Below are positions 51,176 through 59,285 of a DNA stretch of 64,000 nucleotides, one piece after another. The stretch is from Bacillota bacterium. Its GTDB lineage: Bacteria; Bacillota; UBA4882; UBA8346. The translations under genes and the position numbers were made by a program. Numbering within the stretch: the stretch's first letter is position 1; the number at the start of each line of letters is the position of its first letter. The stretch is taken from the NCBI GenBank assembly GCA_029974635.1, contig JARKQY010000040.1, positions 1 to 64,000 of the forward strand, given 5' to 3'. Under the pieces are notes generated by a model. The model ran no database searches. It had not been told where the DNA came from and was given only the letters and a program-made list of their open reading frames with translations.

Positions 51176-51205
51176 ATTATATATTGGTTTCAAGATAATT
51201 GTCAA
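51176..51205 (-). promoter_or_regulatory. Consensus sigma-A promoter for the serA T-box leader
   Basis: On the minus strand a perfect TTGACA (51200-51205) and a perfect TATAAT (51176-51181) are separated by 18 bases, a few bases before the T-box leader. The serA transcript is therefore strongly initiated and then controlled by attenuation. Confidence 0.85.
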
Positions 51206-51242
51206 GATTTTTTGGTAAAACACAATTCTTTTAAACAGAACC

Positions 51243-51276
51243 AAATAAAAAGAGGTGCCTTTTACCGGCGACCTCT
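51243..51276 (-). terminator. Rho-independent terminator after ypeB
   Basis: On the minus strand AGAGGTCGCC pairs with GGCACCTCT across a short loop, with one bulge, and is followed by TTTTATTT. Confidence 0.8.
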
Positions 51277-51303
51277 CTGGTTAAACAGTTATAATAAAAT
51301 ACT

Positions 51304-52665
51304 TTAACCTACTTCGTTCCCGCGAGCATCGACTTTTCTTATTTTTTCCTCCCTGCCGGTATTGGCATTATAGTATATTAGGTAGCGATCTTTCTGCAAA
51401 GTACCATCAACTTCGTAACAAAGTACTTTATTATACATTTCATCCAATACCTGGGCAAGCTGAATTTTCTTCATCTCTAAATTAGGATTTAGGAGTTTAC
51501 GGATATTACCTTCGTTTATCTTTGGATTCGAGAAAGCCGGAGCTTTTGGATTATTGAAAGTGACCAAAGCAATGGCATCCATTCCCAGTATTTCCCCGTT
51601 ATCTTGGGCCACTTGCAGTTTAATCATCTCCGGGTAATGAAGGATTTTGTTGCGCCTTGGGACAAAAGTAATTGTCGCAATATTAGCAAAGCTTTCATCG
51701 CTAACCGGCTCCATATTTGAATACCCATTCCGGTCCAAAAATGCTTTGCCTTTTTCCCGCGCTTGGATTAAATTGATTCTCGGCCTTACCACACTACGAT
51801 TGGCCAGCATCCAGGCAACATGGCCTCCTTTGACACTTATGCTTAAGCGTGTCTCTTGGTTCTTACGGCGGGGATCAGTTGCAGTAACCATATAACTTGG
51901 AAACCCACCATGGATTAGCCGGTCATATTTTATCGTCGCATTTTTGTAATTTGGTCCCAAGAACCGCCGTGCTATTGCCACCGCTTCCCGCGAGCTGACG
52001 TTTTTTCCGGTTAATCCGGTGGCTTTGGGAACAAATCCTAGATTATTACCCTCAAATTGGATATCAGGCACCCGGCGCAAACCATCTTCCAACATTAAAA
52101 AGGCTTTGGTAACTTTATTGTTGTTCAGACTGTTACTGGCTAAACCACTGGCCCCTATTGGACCTAGCCGATCAACCTCCAACCACCGGGCGCGGGAAGA
52201 ATAAAATTGTTCCCGCAATGAAGATACATGTTTGAGAATGATTTGGGTTTGATCTCGTAAATTTTGTAAAGCAGACCATTCCTTGGAATCCGGCTGGTCT
52301 CCGCTGACTAACCCGTTTTGAGCGGTATTAAAGCAGAAGGTGCTGACCTTCGCCAGAAGCATCTTGGTCCGGGACAGATCCACGGATGTTAGCGGCAATT
52401 GTCCCAAGTTCTCCTGCGATGAATTGGATTCCCGCCAACAATCTGTTAACAACCGGATGGATTGTGGAAAAGAACCGGCCACCAATGCTTTTGACATTGA
52501 AGTTTCCATGTTGGAAACATGCCTGATTAATTCTTCAAAAGACTGTTGATATTGGTTTTCCGCATTAACTTCCCATTGCCGTTTCGTCTGATACTGTGAA
52601 TATCCCCATCCTGCCGTAACTACCAACGCCAATAAAAGTAAGGGAATAATCAATTTATTCTTCAT
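51304..52665 (-). CDS. ypeB: Germination protein YpeB
   Basis: In Bacillus, YpeB is needed to assemble the cortex-lytic enzyme SleB in spores. The 453-residue protein has an N-terminal signal or anchor (about residues 5-22). A helical region follows (FEELIRHVSNMETSMSKALV near residue 43), and then PepSY-like beta repeats (SREAVAIARRFLG near residue 220, ISVKGGHVAWML near residue 274, and a third repeat near residue 395). Length matches the family. sleB is not next to it; the upstream stretch holds no gene of that size. A terminator closes the unit. Confidence 0.88.
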   Translation of the reverse strand: MKNKLIIPLLLLALVVTAGWGYSQYQTKRQWEVNAENQYQQSFEELIRHVSNMETSMSKALVAGSFPQSIRLLTDCWRESNSSQENLGQLPLTSVDLSRTKMLLAKVSTFCFNTAQNGLVSGDQPDSKEWSALQNLRDQTQIILKHVSSLREQFYSSRARWLEVDRLGPIGASGLASNSLNNNKVTKAFLMLEDGLRRVPDIQFEGNNLGFVPKATGLTGKNVSSREAVAIARRFLGPNYKNATIKYDRLIHGGFPSYMVTATDPRRKNQETRLSISVKGGHVAWMLANRSVVRPRINLIQAREKGKAFLDRNGYSNMEPVSDESFANIATITFVPRRNKILHYPEMIKLQVAQDNGEILGMDAIALVTFNNPKAPAFSNPKINEGNIRKLLNPNLEMKKIQLAQVLDEMYNKVLCYEVDGTLQKDRYLIYYNANTGREEKIRKVDARGNEVG

Positions 52666-52981
52666 TATTAACTCATCCTTTCAAGGAGAATGCCTTTACC
52701 GAGTAATATTCCCATTGAAAGGAGGTTGCTATGCATCAAGAGTTCAATTCCATGGAAGTGGTAGATAATTATGTTGTTTAATCTATGAATTATTTTTATC
52801 TTGCCAAACACCGATGTTTAGGAACCGTATTTTAGCAAATCCATTACCAATTATATTTCTATCAGAAAATCAATGACAATATTTAAATAGTAAGCTATAA
52901 TTTAAAGTGATTTTAGAAACTATAGGATTAGCTAAAATGTTCAATTCAATATTCGATTAAAAATTGAGGGGGATATAAGAA
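52666..52981. other. AT-rich intergenic stretch, possible 16-codon frame
   Basis: No gene of normal size. At 52731-52781 an ATG follows a consensus AAAGGAGG at five bases and opens 16 codons (starting MHQEFNSMEVV) to a TAA. It may be a leader peptide or nothing. The rest is AT-rich and precedes the polysaccharide genes, so their promoter should lie here, but I could not pick a convincing one. Confidence 0.3.
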
Positions 52982-54055
52982 TTGACAAAAAAAATTGTAG
53001 AATTAGCCAGCAGAAAAGGAAACCAAATTGCATTTGCGAATAATGTAAATGAAAATGTAAGTAATCATAACCCATTAAAAATAGAATGCGATAACCAAAC
53101 CAAAATTTACATATATTGCCCGGCAAATTATGCATCTGGAGGTCCTGAATTACTACATCAATTAGCATTTCATCTTCAAACCCTCGGAATCAATGCAAAT
53201 ATATGGTATCATAGTTTCAAAAAAAAAGGCTCCCCTATACACCCCAAGTTTAAAAAGTATCTTTCAGACAACTACGTAACCAGCATTAATGATATTAAGG
53301 ATGATCCAAAAACTATTATTATTTTTCCTGAGGTTACGACCAATATGGTTGATATTCTTCCCTCTTCAAAAAAGATTGTCTGGTGGCTATCCGTAGACAA
53401 TCATATCGAGTTATTTTTTTATAGGAAAAATAAAGGGGATTTTTATAATCCCGAGGTCCTTCATTTTTATCAAAGTGAATACGCCAAACGTTATTTACTC
53501 AATATAGGAATAAGTCCTGACCGCATACACCGTTTATCCGATTATATCAATGATAGGTTCCTTCATTCAATAACTGATACAAACAACTATGTCCGCCAAA
53601 ATCTAGTTTTTTATAATCCCAAACGAGGGATATCTCTGACCAAAAAAATCATCAGGATCACGCAAAAAAAAAGGAGGGATATCCAATTCACACCAATTCA
53701 AAATATGGATATGGATCAAATGATAAATGCTTTTCATCAAGGAAAAGTTTATTTAGATTTTGGAAACCATCCTGGGAAAGATCGACTACCCCGTGAAACT
53801 GCCGTATTCGGACTATGTATCCTTGTTCGAAAGGTTGGCGCAGCAAGAACTTTTGAAGATATGCCAATTCCTGAGGAATATAAGTTTGCAGACTGTTTTG
53901 ACCAACCCAGCCTTAACAAAATCAGCGATAAGATTATTGAGCTGATTGATGAGTTCGAGCATCACCAGGCAAAGTTTAAAGATTATCGTAATTTCATTCT
54001 ATCGGAAAAAGATACTTTTATTAATGATATTAAGAATATCTTCGTTAGGAGATAA
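52982..54055 (+). CDS. Glycosyltransferase-like protein (GT-B type, uncertain)
   Basis: A 357-residue protein probably involved in surface polysaccharide assembly. It has no signal peptide. IYIYCPANYASGGPELLHQLA near residue 41 is the Gly-rich first strand-loop of GT-B glycosyltransferases, and FGNHPGKDRLPRETAVFGLCIL near residue 258 resembles the nucleotide-sugar binding helix of their C-terminal domain (acidic E then hydrophobic run). No close family comes to mind. TTG start at 52982 after GAGGGGG. Three bases separate it from the UDP-galactopyranose mutase gene. The base composition is clearly AT-richer than in the housekeeping genes. Confidence 0.7.
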   Translation: MTKKIVELASRKGNQIAFANNVNENVSNHNPLKIECDNQTKIYIYCPANYASGGPELLHQLAFHLQTLGINANIWYHSFKKKGSPIHPKFKKYLSDNYVTSINDIKDDPKTIIIFPEVTTNMVDILPSSKKIVWWLSVDNHIELFFYRKNKGDFYNPEVLHFYQSEYAKRYLLNIGISPDRIHRLSDYINDRFLHSITDTNNYVRQNLVFYNPKRGISLTKKIIRITQKKRRDIQFTPIQNMDMDQMINAFHQGKVYLDFGNHPGKDRLPRETAVFGLCILVRKVGAARTFEDMPIPEEYKFADCFDQPSLNKISDKIIELIDEFEHHQAKFKDYRNFILSEKDTFINDIKNIFVRR

Positions 54056-54058
54056 TTA

Positions 54059-55234
54059 ATGGCAACAGATTATGATGTTTTAATCGTTGGCGCTGGATTT
54101 GCAGGTTCAACAGCAGCACGAATATTGGCTGAGCAAGGAAATAAAATTTTATTAATCGAAAAACGACCCCACATCGGCGGCAATATGTATGATTTCACCA
54201 GCAAAACAGGAGTTACCGTCCATAAATATGGACCTCATATCTATCATACCAACTCCGATGCAGTTCACCGTTTTTTATCACGCTTTACCGAATGGTGGAA
54301 CTATTCCCATGAGGTTGTTGGGTGGGTGGATGAAAAATTCGTAGTTATCCCGTTTAATCTCAATTCCCTTGAGATAACCTTCCCTAATTATTCGGAATTA
54401 CGAGAGTTACTCATTGGGGATTTTGGCATGGAACAAAAGGTCCCCATTTTAGAAATGATGAATCATTCCAAACAATCCATTCGAGAAATAGCCGATTATA
54501 TCTATCGTAAGATTTTTTTGTATTATACCCTTAAGCAGTGGGGAATTTCGCCGGAAGAAATTGACCCTTCCGTAACAGGTCGTGTTCCTGTCTATATTTC
54601 TTATGACAATCGTTATTTCCGGGATAAATACCAAGGACTCCCCAAAGATGGATTCATAAATTTATTTACTAAAATGCTTGATCATGAAAATATCGTTATT
54701 AAGACCGGTGTAGATGCAAAAAATATTATCGCAATTGATCCCCTTGAAAACAGAGTAGAGTTCCGGGGAGAGATCCAAGCAAAGCAAGTAATCTATACCG
54801 GAGCGATTGATGAGCTTTTTAATTATCGGTATGGTACTCTTCCTTACCGTTCTTTGCATTTTCAATTTGAGGATCTGGAAAAGAGCGAAGGCCCGGAACT
54901 TCCCAAAGGCACGGTAAATTTTCCAGGTCCTCCAGAAATCTATCCATATACAAGAGTTACGGATTTTTGGCATTTTTCCACCAACAAACCAAAATACGGC
55001 ACTACCATCGTGAAGGAATTTCCCGGCGCTTATAATATACATAGTCAACAGTTCAACTCACCTTACTATCCGGTCATTAATGAACATTGTATAAAGATTT
55101 ATAATCAATACCAACAGGAGGCGCAATCCGTTAAGAATCTTCACCTCCTGGGCCGATTGGCCGAATATAAATACTATAATATGGATAGTGTTATCGAAAG
55201 AACCATAACCTATATTAAAGAGAACATTAATTAA
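54059..55234 (+). CDS. glf: UDP-galactopyranose mutase
   Basis: Converts UDP-galactopyranose to UDP-galactofuranose, the donor of galactofuranose residues in cell-surface glycans. The 391-residue flavoprotein has the FAD-binding LIVGAGFAGSTAARILAEQG near residue 8, then KRPHIGGNMYD and HKYGPHIYHTNS near residue 59, and the C-terminal LLGRLAEYKYYNMD near residue 365. Full family length. It is embedded among three glycosyltransferases, one of which is expected to use its product. Confidence 0.96.
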   Translation: MATDYDVLIVGAGFAGSTAARILAEQGNKILLIEKRPHIGGNMYDFTSKTGVTVHKYGPHIYHTNSDAVHRFLSRFTEWWNYSHEVVGWVDEKFVVIPFNLNSLEITFPNYSELRELLIGDFGMEQKVPILEMMNHSKQSIREIADYIYRKIFLYYTLKQWGISPEEIDPSVTGRVPVYISYDNRYFRDKYQGLPKDGFINLFTKMLDHENIVIKTGVDAKNIIAIDPLENRVEFRGEIQAKQVIYTGAIDELFNYRYGTLPYRSLHFQFEDLEKSEGPELPKGTVNFPGPPEIYPYTRVTDFWHFSTNKPKYGTTIVKEFPGAYNIHSQQFNSPYYPVINEHCIKIYNQYQQEAQSVKNLHLLGRLAEYKYYNMDSVIERTITYIKENIN

Positions 55235-55314
55235 ATGTTTGTTTGAATCAATAAACCATAATGGTTAAAGTTAAAAACCATTTGCATTTTTATTTATATG
55301 GAGAAGGGATAACT

Positions 55315-56292
55315 ATGCCAAAAGTTAGTGTTTGTATGGCGGCTTATAATCATGAACGTTACGTTGGTCGTGCGATTCAAAGTGTCTTGGATCAAACTTA
55401 TCAAGATTGGGAACTGATAATTTCAGACGACGCTTCAACTGATCATACTCCAGAAATAATTAGCGATTTTAGCGATCCCCGGATCAAGTTTTTTCGTTTC
55501 AAACAAAATCAAGGAATTGGCGCAACCACATTCAATTGTATCCGGGAATCGCAAGGTGAATATATCGCTATCCTTAATTCTGATGATATGTTTCTTCACT
55601 CTAAACTCGAAAAACAAGTCCGAATCTTAGATAACCAGCCAAATGTCGCCGCGGTCTTTACCCATACCTGGTTTATTGATAGTCAAGGGAAGGACTATAA
55701 TAAACTGAATATTGGTTTCTACACTAATAAACGCAATATCTTCAATAAATCCAATCGTTCACGCTTCGAATGGCTGAATTACTTTTTTTACCACCATAAT
55801 ACCTTGTGTGATCCCAGCGTTATGACCCGCCGGGAGGTTTTTACTACAATTGCTCCGGTGGAAGATATCACCGGCGACTTTGGCCGCTGGGTCCGGACTT
55901 GTCTGCAACATGAAATCTTTATAATTCCTGAAATACTGCTTAATTTTCGAATCCACGCAAAAAATACCAGTGGCAATTGGCTTGAGCCACCGTCCAAAAT
56001 ATCCTGGCCTCTCTTGTTGATACTGCGAAATTATTTGGAAATCACTGCTCCTGACGATTTACGGCTCATTTTCCCTGGATTCTTTGATGGCATGGAACTG
56101 GATACAGACTTGATTCCCTATTATCTTGCTTTGCCTGCTTTAAAAATACCTTCTTTAACGTACAAGGCATTTGCGGTTGATGCTATTTCCAGAGTCATAA
56201 TGGATCCGCTGAAGGCTGAAAAACTTCGCAAAAACCACGGGTTCGGTATTAAGGATTTCCAAAAAATATGCCGCTCCAATCGGTTGTTATAA
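55315..56292 (+). CDS. Glycosyltransferase family 2
   Basis: A 325-residue GT-A glycosyltransferase. The N-terminus VSVCMAAYNHERYVGRAIQSVLDQTYQDWELIISDD carries the family signature, NSDDMF near residue 94 is the metal-binding DxD-like site, and the acidic ED near residue 182 may be the base. The frame opens at 55261 but I use the ATG at 55315 because GGAGAAGGG precedes it and it begins the family fold. It follows glf by 80 bases and belongs to the same surface-glycan unit. The sugar is unknown. Confidence 0.88.
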   Translation: MPKVSVCMAAYNHERYVGRAIQSVLDQTYQDWELIISDDASTDHTPEIISDFSDPRIKFFRFKQNQGIGATTFNCIRESQGEYIAILNSDDMFLHSKLEKQVRILDNQPNVAAVFTHTWFIDSQGKDYNKLNIGFYTNKRNIFNKSNRSRFEWLNYFFYHHNTLCDPSVMTRREVFTTIAPVEDITGDFGRWVRTCLQHEIFIIPEILLNFRIHAKNTSGNWLEPPSKISWPLLLILRNYLEITAPDDLRLIFPGFFDGMELDTDLIPYYLALPALKIPSLTYKAFAVDAISRVIMDPLKAEKLRKNHGFGIKDFQKICRSNRLL

Positions 56293-56376
56293 AACTAGAG
56301 AGAATGCCATGAATTTGGACATTTAATTTCGAAAGCACACGGACTCCAATTAGGATTTAACCATTCTTTTGATTAT

Positions 56377-57258
56377 TTACAAATCTTTCTTCTTTCGTAA
56401 TTCCAGATATTGTACGGAGAAATCTTGAACCAGATACATTTGAAGAACCTTACGGCAAATATTTTCTTTTATTTTATCCTTGCTTAAAATAGCTGAAAGT
56501 AAATCCCCTCTAATTTGTAGCAACATCAATAATCTGCCGGCTTTCTTTTGAAAATCGCTGCCATGTTTATTGATCATGATGCCGTATCCTCGTTTGGCCT
56601 CATAATATACCAGCGGGTTAAATCCCGAACCGCAACTTTTGGCGCCGAAATGAATAATTTCAGCATCGGGAGTGAAGTAGACCCGCCAACCGTTTTTAAC
56701 GGCACGCCAGCATATCTCGATATCCTCCGGACAAAAAAAGAACTGCTCGTCCAACCAGCCGTATCTCTCGCCGAATCCTCTTCTGATCAACATACCTGCG
56801 CCGGAGACATATCCTTTTTTTATGATCAGTGGTTTTTGCGATTTGGCGATTCGTGGCGCGATAAAACCAAATGCGAACGAATACGCTACTTTCCGGTCAC
56901 CATCCAGATGGGTGCATCCAAAAATAGCCCCCTCTGGGTGTTCATCGGCAAAACGAATGAACCGGTCAAAAGTACCTGGCAGAATAACCGTATCACTATT
57001 TAGCAGCAGTATATACCGTCCTTTTGCAAGGCTGATTCCTTTATTCGACGCCTTACTAAAACCAAGATTCTCTGATAAAGCCATCAAATTAACATTTGGA
57101 AAATCCGTCTCCAGCATTTCCCTAGTTCCATCCTGAGAATTATTATCAACGATGAAAATCTCATATTTGATTTTAGTTTCGTTTGAAAATATTGAATTCA
57201 GACACTCTTTTAAAAATTCTCTTGTATTATAACTCACTAATATAATTGATAAATCCAT
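56377..57258 (-). CDS. Glycosyltransferase family 2, rhamnosyltransferase-like
   Basis: A 293-residue GT-A glycosyltransferase on the opposite strand from glf. It begins DLSIILVSYNTREFLKECLNS, has the metal site LLLNSDTVIL near residue 84, and the acidic WLDEQFFFCPEDIEICWRA near residue 172. This last pattern is seen in WbbL/RfbF-type enzymes that add rhamnose to a polyprenol-linked sugar. A GGAGG lies upstream of the ATG. It converges with the 55315 gene. Substrate is not proven. Confidence 0.85.
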   Translation of the reverse strand: MDLSIILVSYNTREFLKECLNSIFSNETKIKYEIFIVDNNSQDGTREMLETDFPNVNLMALSENLGFSKASNKGISLAKGRYILLLNSDTVILPGTFDRFIRFADEHPEGAIFGCTHLDGDRKVAYSFAFGFIAPRIAKSQKPLIIKKGYVSGAGMLIRRGFGERYGWLDEQFFFCPEDIEICWRAVKNGWRVYFTPDAEIIHFGAKSCGSGFNPLVYYEAKRGYGIMINKHGSDFQKKAGRLLMLLQIRGDLLSAILSKDKIKENICRKVLQMYLVQDFSVQYLELRKKKDL

Positions 57259-57330
57259 GGTTCCTCCTTATCGGCTTTAATCTCATTGCATAATATCACG
57301 TTTATCTATATTAAACAATTAGTAGTATGG

Positions 57331-57341
57331 TATGCTATAAT
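57331..57341 (+). promoter_or_regulatory. Extended -10 promoter element, gene at 57482
   Basis: TGCTATAAT (TATAAT at 57336-57341) is an extended -10 element without a clear -35. It lies 140 bases before the TTG start. Confidence 0.4.
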
Positions 57342-57481
57342 GATACATTTATGGTATAGATAGGATTTCGTAACTCTTATAGCCAAAAAACATATGGAAA
57401 TATTGTATTACTTTTTAAAAAATTACACCATTTTCCTTTGTGGAACATATATATAGGGAAACTACTCGAGGAGTGAGTTTA

Positions 57482-58072
57482 TTGTCACAACCATTAGCTA
57501 TTTTCGCCTCAATTCCAGCGGTAGTCCCCGCGACAGCTGGACCCAATTGGGAAGGTATTCAACCGGTTATTGTGGGAGATGCGTTTCGCTTTTGGCCGAA
57601 TTTAGATTGGCGCGGTGGTAATATTGTTCCACTTTCACCAGTAACTGAAGTTCCTCAATATTTATGGTTTACCCCTATCGCCAATCCCACGACAACAGTT
57701 ACCGCAGCTTTTACCCGAAGATGGGATGTTACCAACTTTGGCTCCCCGTTTGATACCCGCGCAATTCCTGCGGGGACCAGCTACCAAATTGTCATTTCCA
57801 GCGCGGCTGACGATCAATACTCCATGCAATTGTTTAAAACCTCCCCGCTTAATGTGGTTACCATATATACTCCAACGGGGGTAAATACATCAGTACCACC
57901 CGATTTCCCATGGCGGAATGTCAAAACATATAATTATGATGATGTCATCTTAAATCCGGGGGATATTTTACGCTTAATGACAATAGCCACTAATCTGGCC
58001 CAACCTCCGGGCACACCGCCTCAGGATAACCCGGCAATGTTTTCTTGGGTGATGCAAGTATTTCAAGACTAG
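57482..58072 (+). CDS. Hypothetical protein, 196 residues, beta-rich
   Basis: I do not recognise a family. From the TTG at 57482 (GGAG eight bases upstream) it has 196 residues, without signal peptide, membrane helix or cysteine, and many Pro, Thr, Val and aromatic residues. That composition suggests a beta-sandwich (for example AFRFWPNLDWRGG and FAS/TPIANPT patches). It stands alone between a reversed glycosyltransferase and azlCD, with its own candidate promoter and a terminator. It could be a coat or surface structural protein, but nothing proves it. Confidence 0.7.
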   Translation: MSQPLAIFASIPAVVPATAGPNWEGIQPVIVGDAFRFWPNLDWRGGNIVPLSPVTEVPQYLWFTPIANPTTTVTAAFTRRWDVTNFGSPFDTRAIPAGTSYQIVISSAADDQYSMQLFKTSPLNVVTIYTPTGVNTSVPPDFPWRNVKTYNYDDVILNPGDILRLMTIATNLAQPPGTPPQDNPAMFSWVMQVFQD

Positions 58073-58084
58073 AATAACCGGAAT

Positions 58085-58117
58085 AAAACCCAGGTATTCT
58101 TAGTATCTGGGTTTTAT
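58085..58117 (+). terminator. Rho-independent terminator after the 196-residue gene
   Basis: AAAACCCAGGTA pairs with TATCTGGGTTTT around a short loop and runs into TATATT. Confidence 0.75.
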
Positions 58118-58219
58118 ATTCAATGCTTAACCAAAGAAATATTGATTGCAATCCTACCGCAGCCCGATGCTGTTTAATTCGCCTTTGAATATTATTCATT
58201 CAGACTTATAATATCATTG

Positions 58220-58528
58220 TTACCCAAAGACCGTTAAAATAAAAAATACAAACATAATCGCTGCTAAAACCGACAATACCATTCCTCCCTTAAGCCAGGA
58301 ACAAACTGCAGCAACGCAAACCCCGGTGATTGTGGCAGCCTCAAACCCAGATGGGGCTTGCATTATCCCGCGTACGATTAGCGCACCCAGAGCCGTATAG
58401 GGTATATATGTTAAAAATCTTCGCAATAAAGGAGGCAATGGCCGGTCCGATAAGATAATAAACGGGATTAATCTCGGCAAAAAAGTGACCAACATCATTC
58501 CCAAAATCAACGGCAGATAACTCTTCAT
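58220..58528 (-). CDS. azlD: AzlD family branched-chain amino acid transport subunit
   Basis: A 102-residue protein with three to four membrane helices. The conserved LPRLIPFIILSDRPLPPLLRRFLTYIP segment near residue 19 matches AzlD. With AzlC it exports branched-chain amino acids and some of their analogues. Its start overlaps the azlC stop by four bases (ATGA), so the two are translated together. Confidence 0.9.
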   Translation of the reverse strand: MKSYLPLILGMMLVTFLPRLIPFIILSDRPLPPLLRRFLTYIPYTALGALIVRGIMQAPSGFEAATITGVCVAAVCSWLKGGMVLSVLAAIMFVFFILTVFG

Positions 58529-59238
58529 TTAGTTCCCTCCCGGACAGGATCGGGGAAAAACAGTACTCCGGCTGCTGAAGCCATGACAATTGCCACAATT
58601 AAGCTCCATCCCGATGGGAGCAGATCGAAAAAGCTGATAAGCATATAAGTCATTCCTGAAATAACAGCCAACAGAAGAACTCGTACGGATTTCTGAATCT
58701 CCGGCACCAGAATTGCTGTGAACATAGCATATAAACCTATTCCAAGGCTATTTTGAACCGCGTCCGGCAGTACAGTTCCAACCAGATATCCGGCAACCGT
58801 GCCACTCACCCATGACGCGTAAGATATACCTTGTAACGAAAGCAGATAAGATATTCCCAGAGAACTATCTTTTAAAGAGGCAATCGCAAAGGTTTCATCC
58901 GTAATTCCAAAGGCAATCAAAAACAACCACCTTTTCCGGATTTGGGGAAGACGAACCACCAATGAGGCGCTCATCATGAGATGTCGCAAATTCAAAAGAA
59001 AAGTTGCCAGAATTATACTGCCGGTCATCATTCCCGCTCTAATAAGATCCAAAGCCATAAATTGGCTTGCTCCCGCGAAAACCAATAATGAAAACAGGAA
59101 ACTATCTTGCAAGGAAACTCCAACGGTTTTCGAGAGAATTCCAAAGGCCATGGCCACCGGAAAATATCCAACAACTATAGGCATCCCTGCAGCTATTCCT
59201 CGTTTAAAACCATTTAAATGTTGTTGTGGCTGTATCAT
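58525..59238 (-). CDS. azlC: AzlC family branched-chain amino acid transport protein
   Basis: A 237-residue membrane protein with about seven to eight helices. The region GVSLQDSFLFSLLVFAGASQFMALDLI near residue 41 and the following NLRHLMMSASL match the AzlC family, the main subunit of the AzlCD exporter. The start has only a weak purine run upstream, and the first ATG is chosen. It is followed by azlD with a four-base overlap and preceded by an MFS transporter gene on the same strand 47 bases away. Confidence 0.92.
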   Translation of the reverse strand: MIQPQQHLNGFKRGIAAGMPIVVGYFPVAMAFGILSKTVGVSLQDSFLFSLLVFAGASQFMALDLIRAGMMTGSIILATFLLNLRHLMMSASLVVRLPQIRKRWLFLIAFGITDETFAIASLKDSSLGISYLLSLQGISYASWVSGTVAGYLVGTVLPDAVQNSLGIGLYAMFTAILVPEIQKSVRVLLLAVISGMTYMLISFFDLLPSGWSLIVAIVMASAAGVLFFPDPVREGTK

Positions 59239-59285
59239 TTTATATATAATCTTTTCTTTTTTGATGGTCTTATTTTAATTATCTT

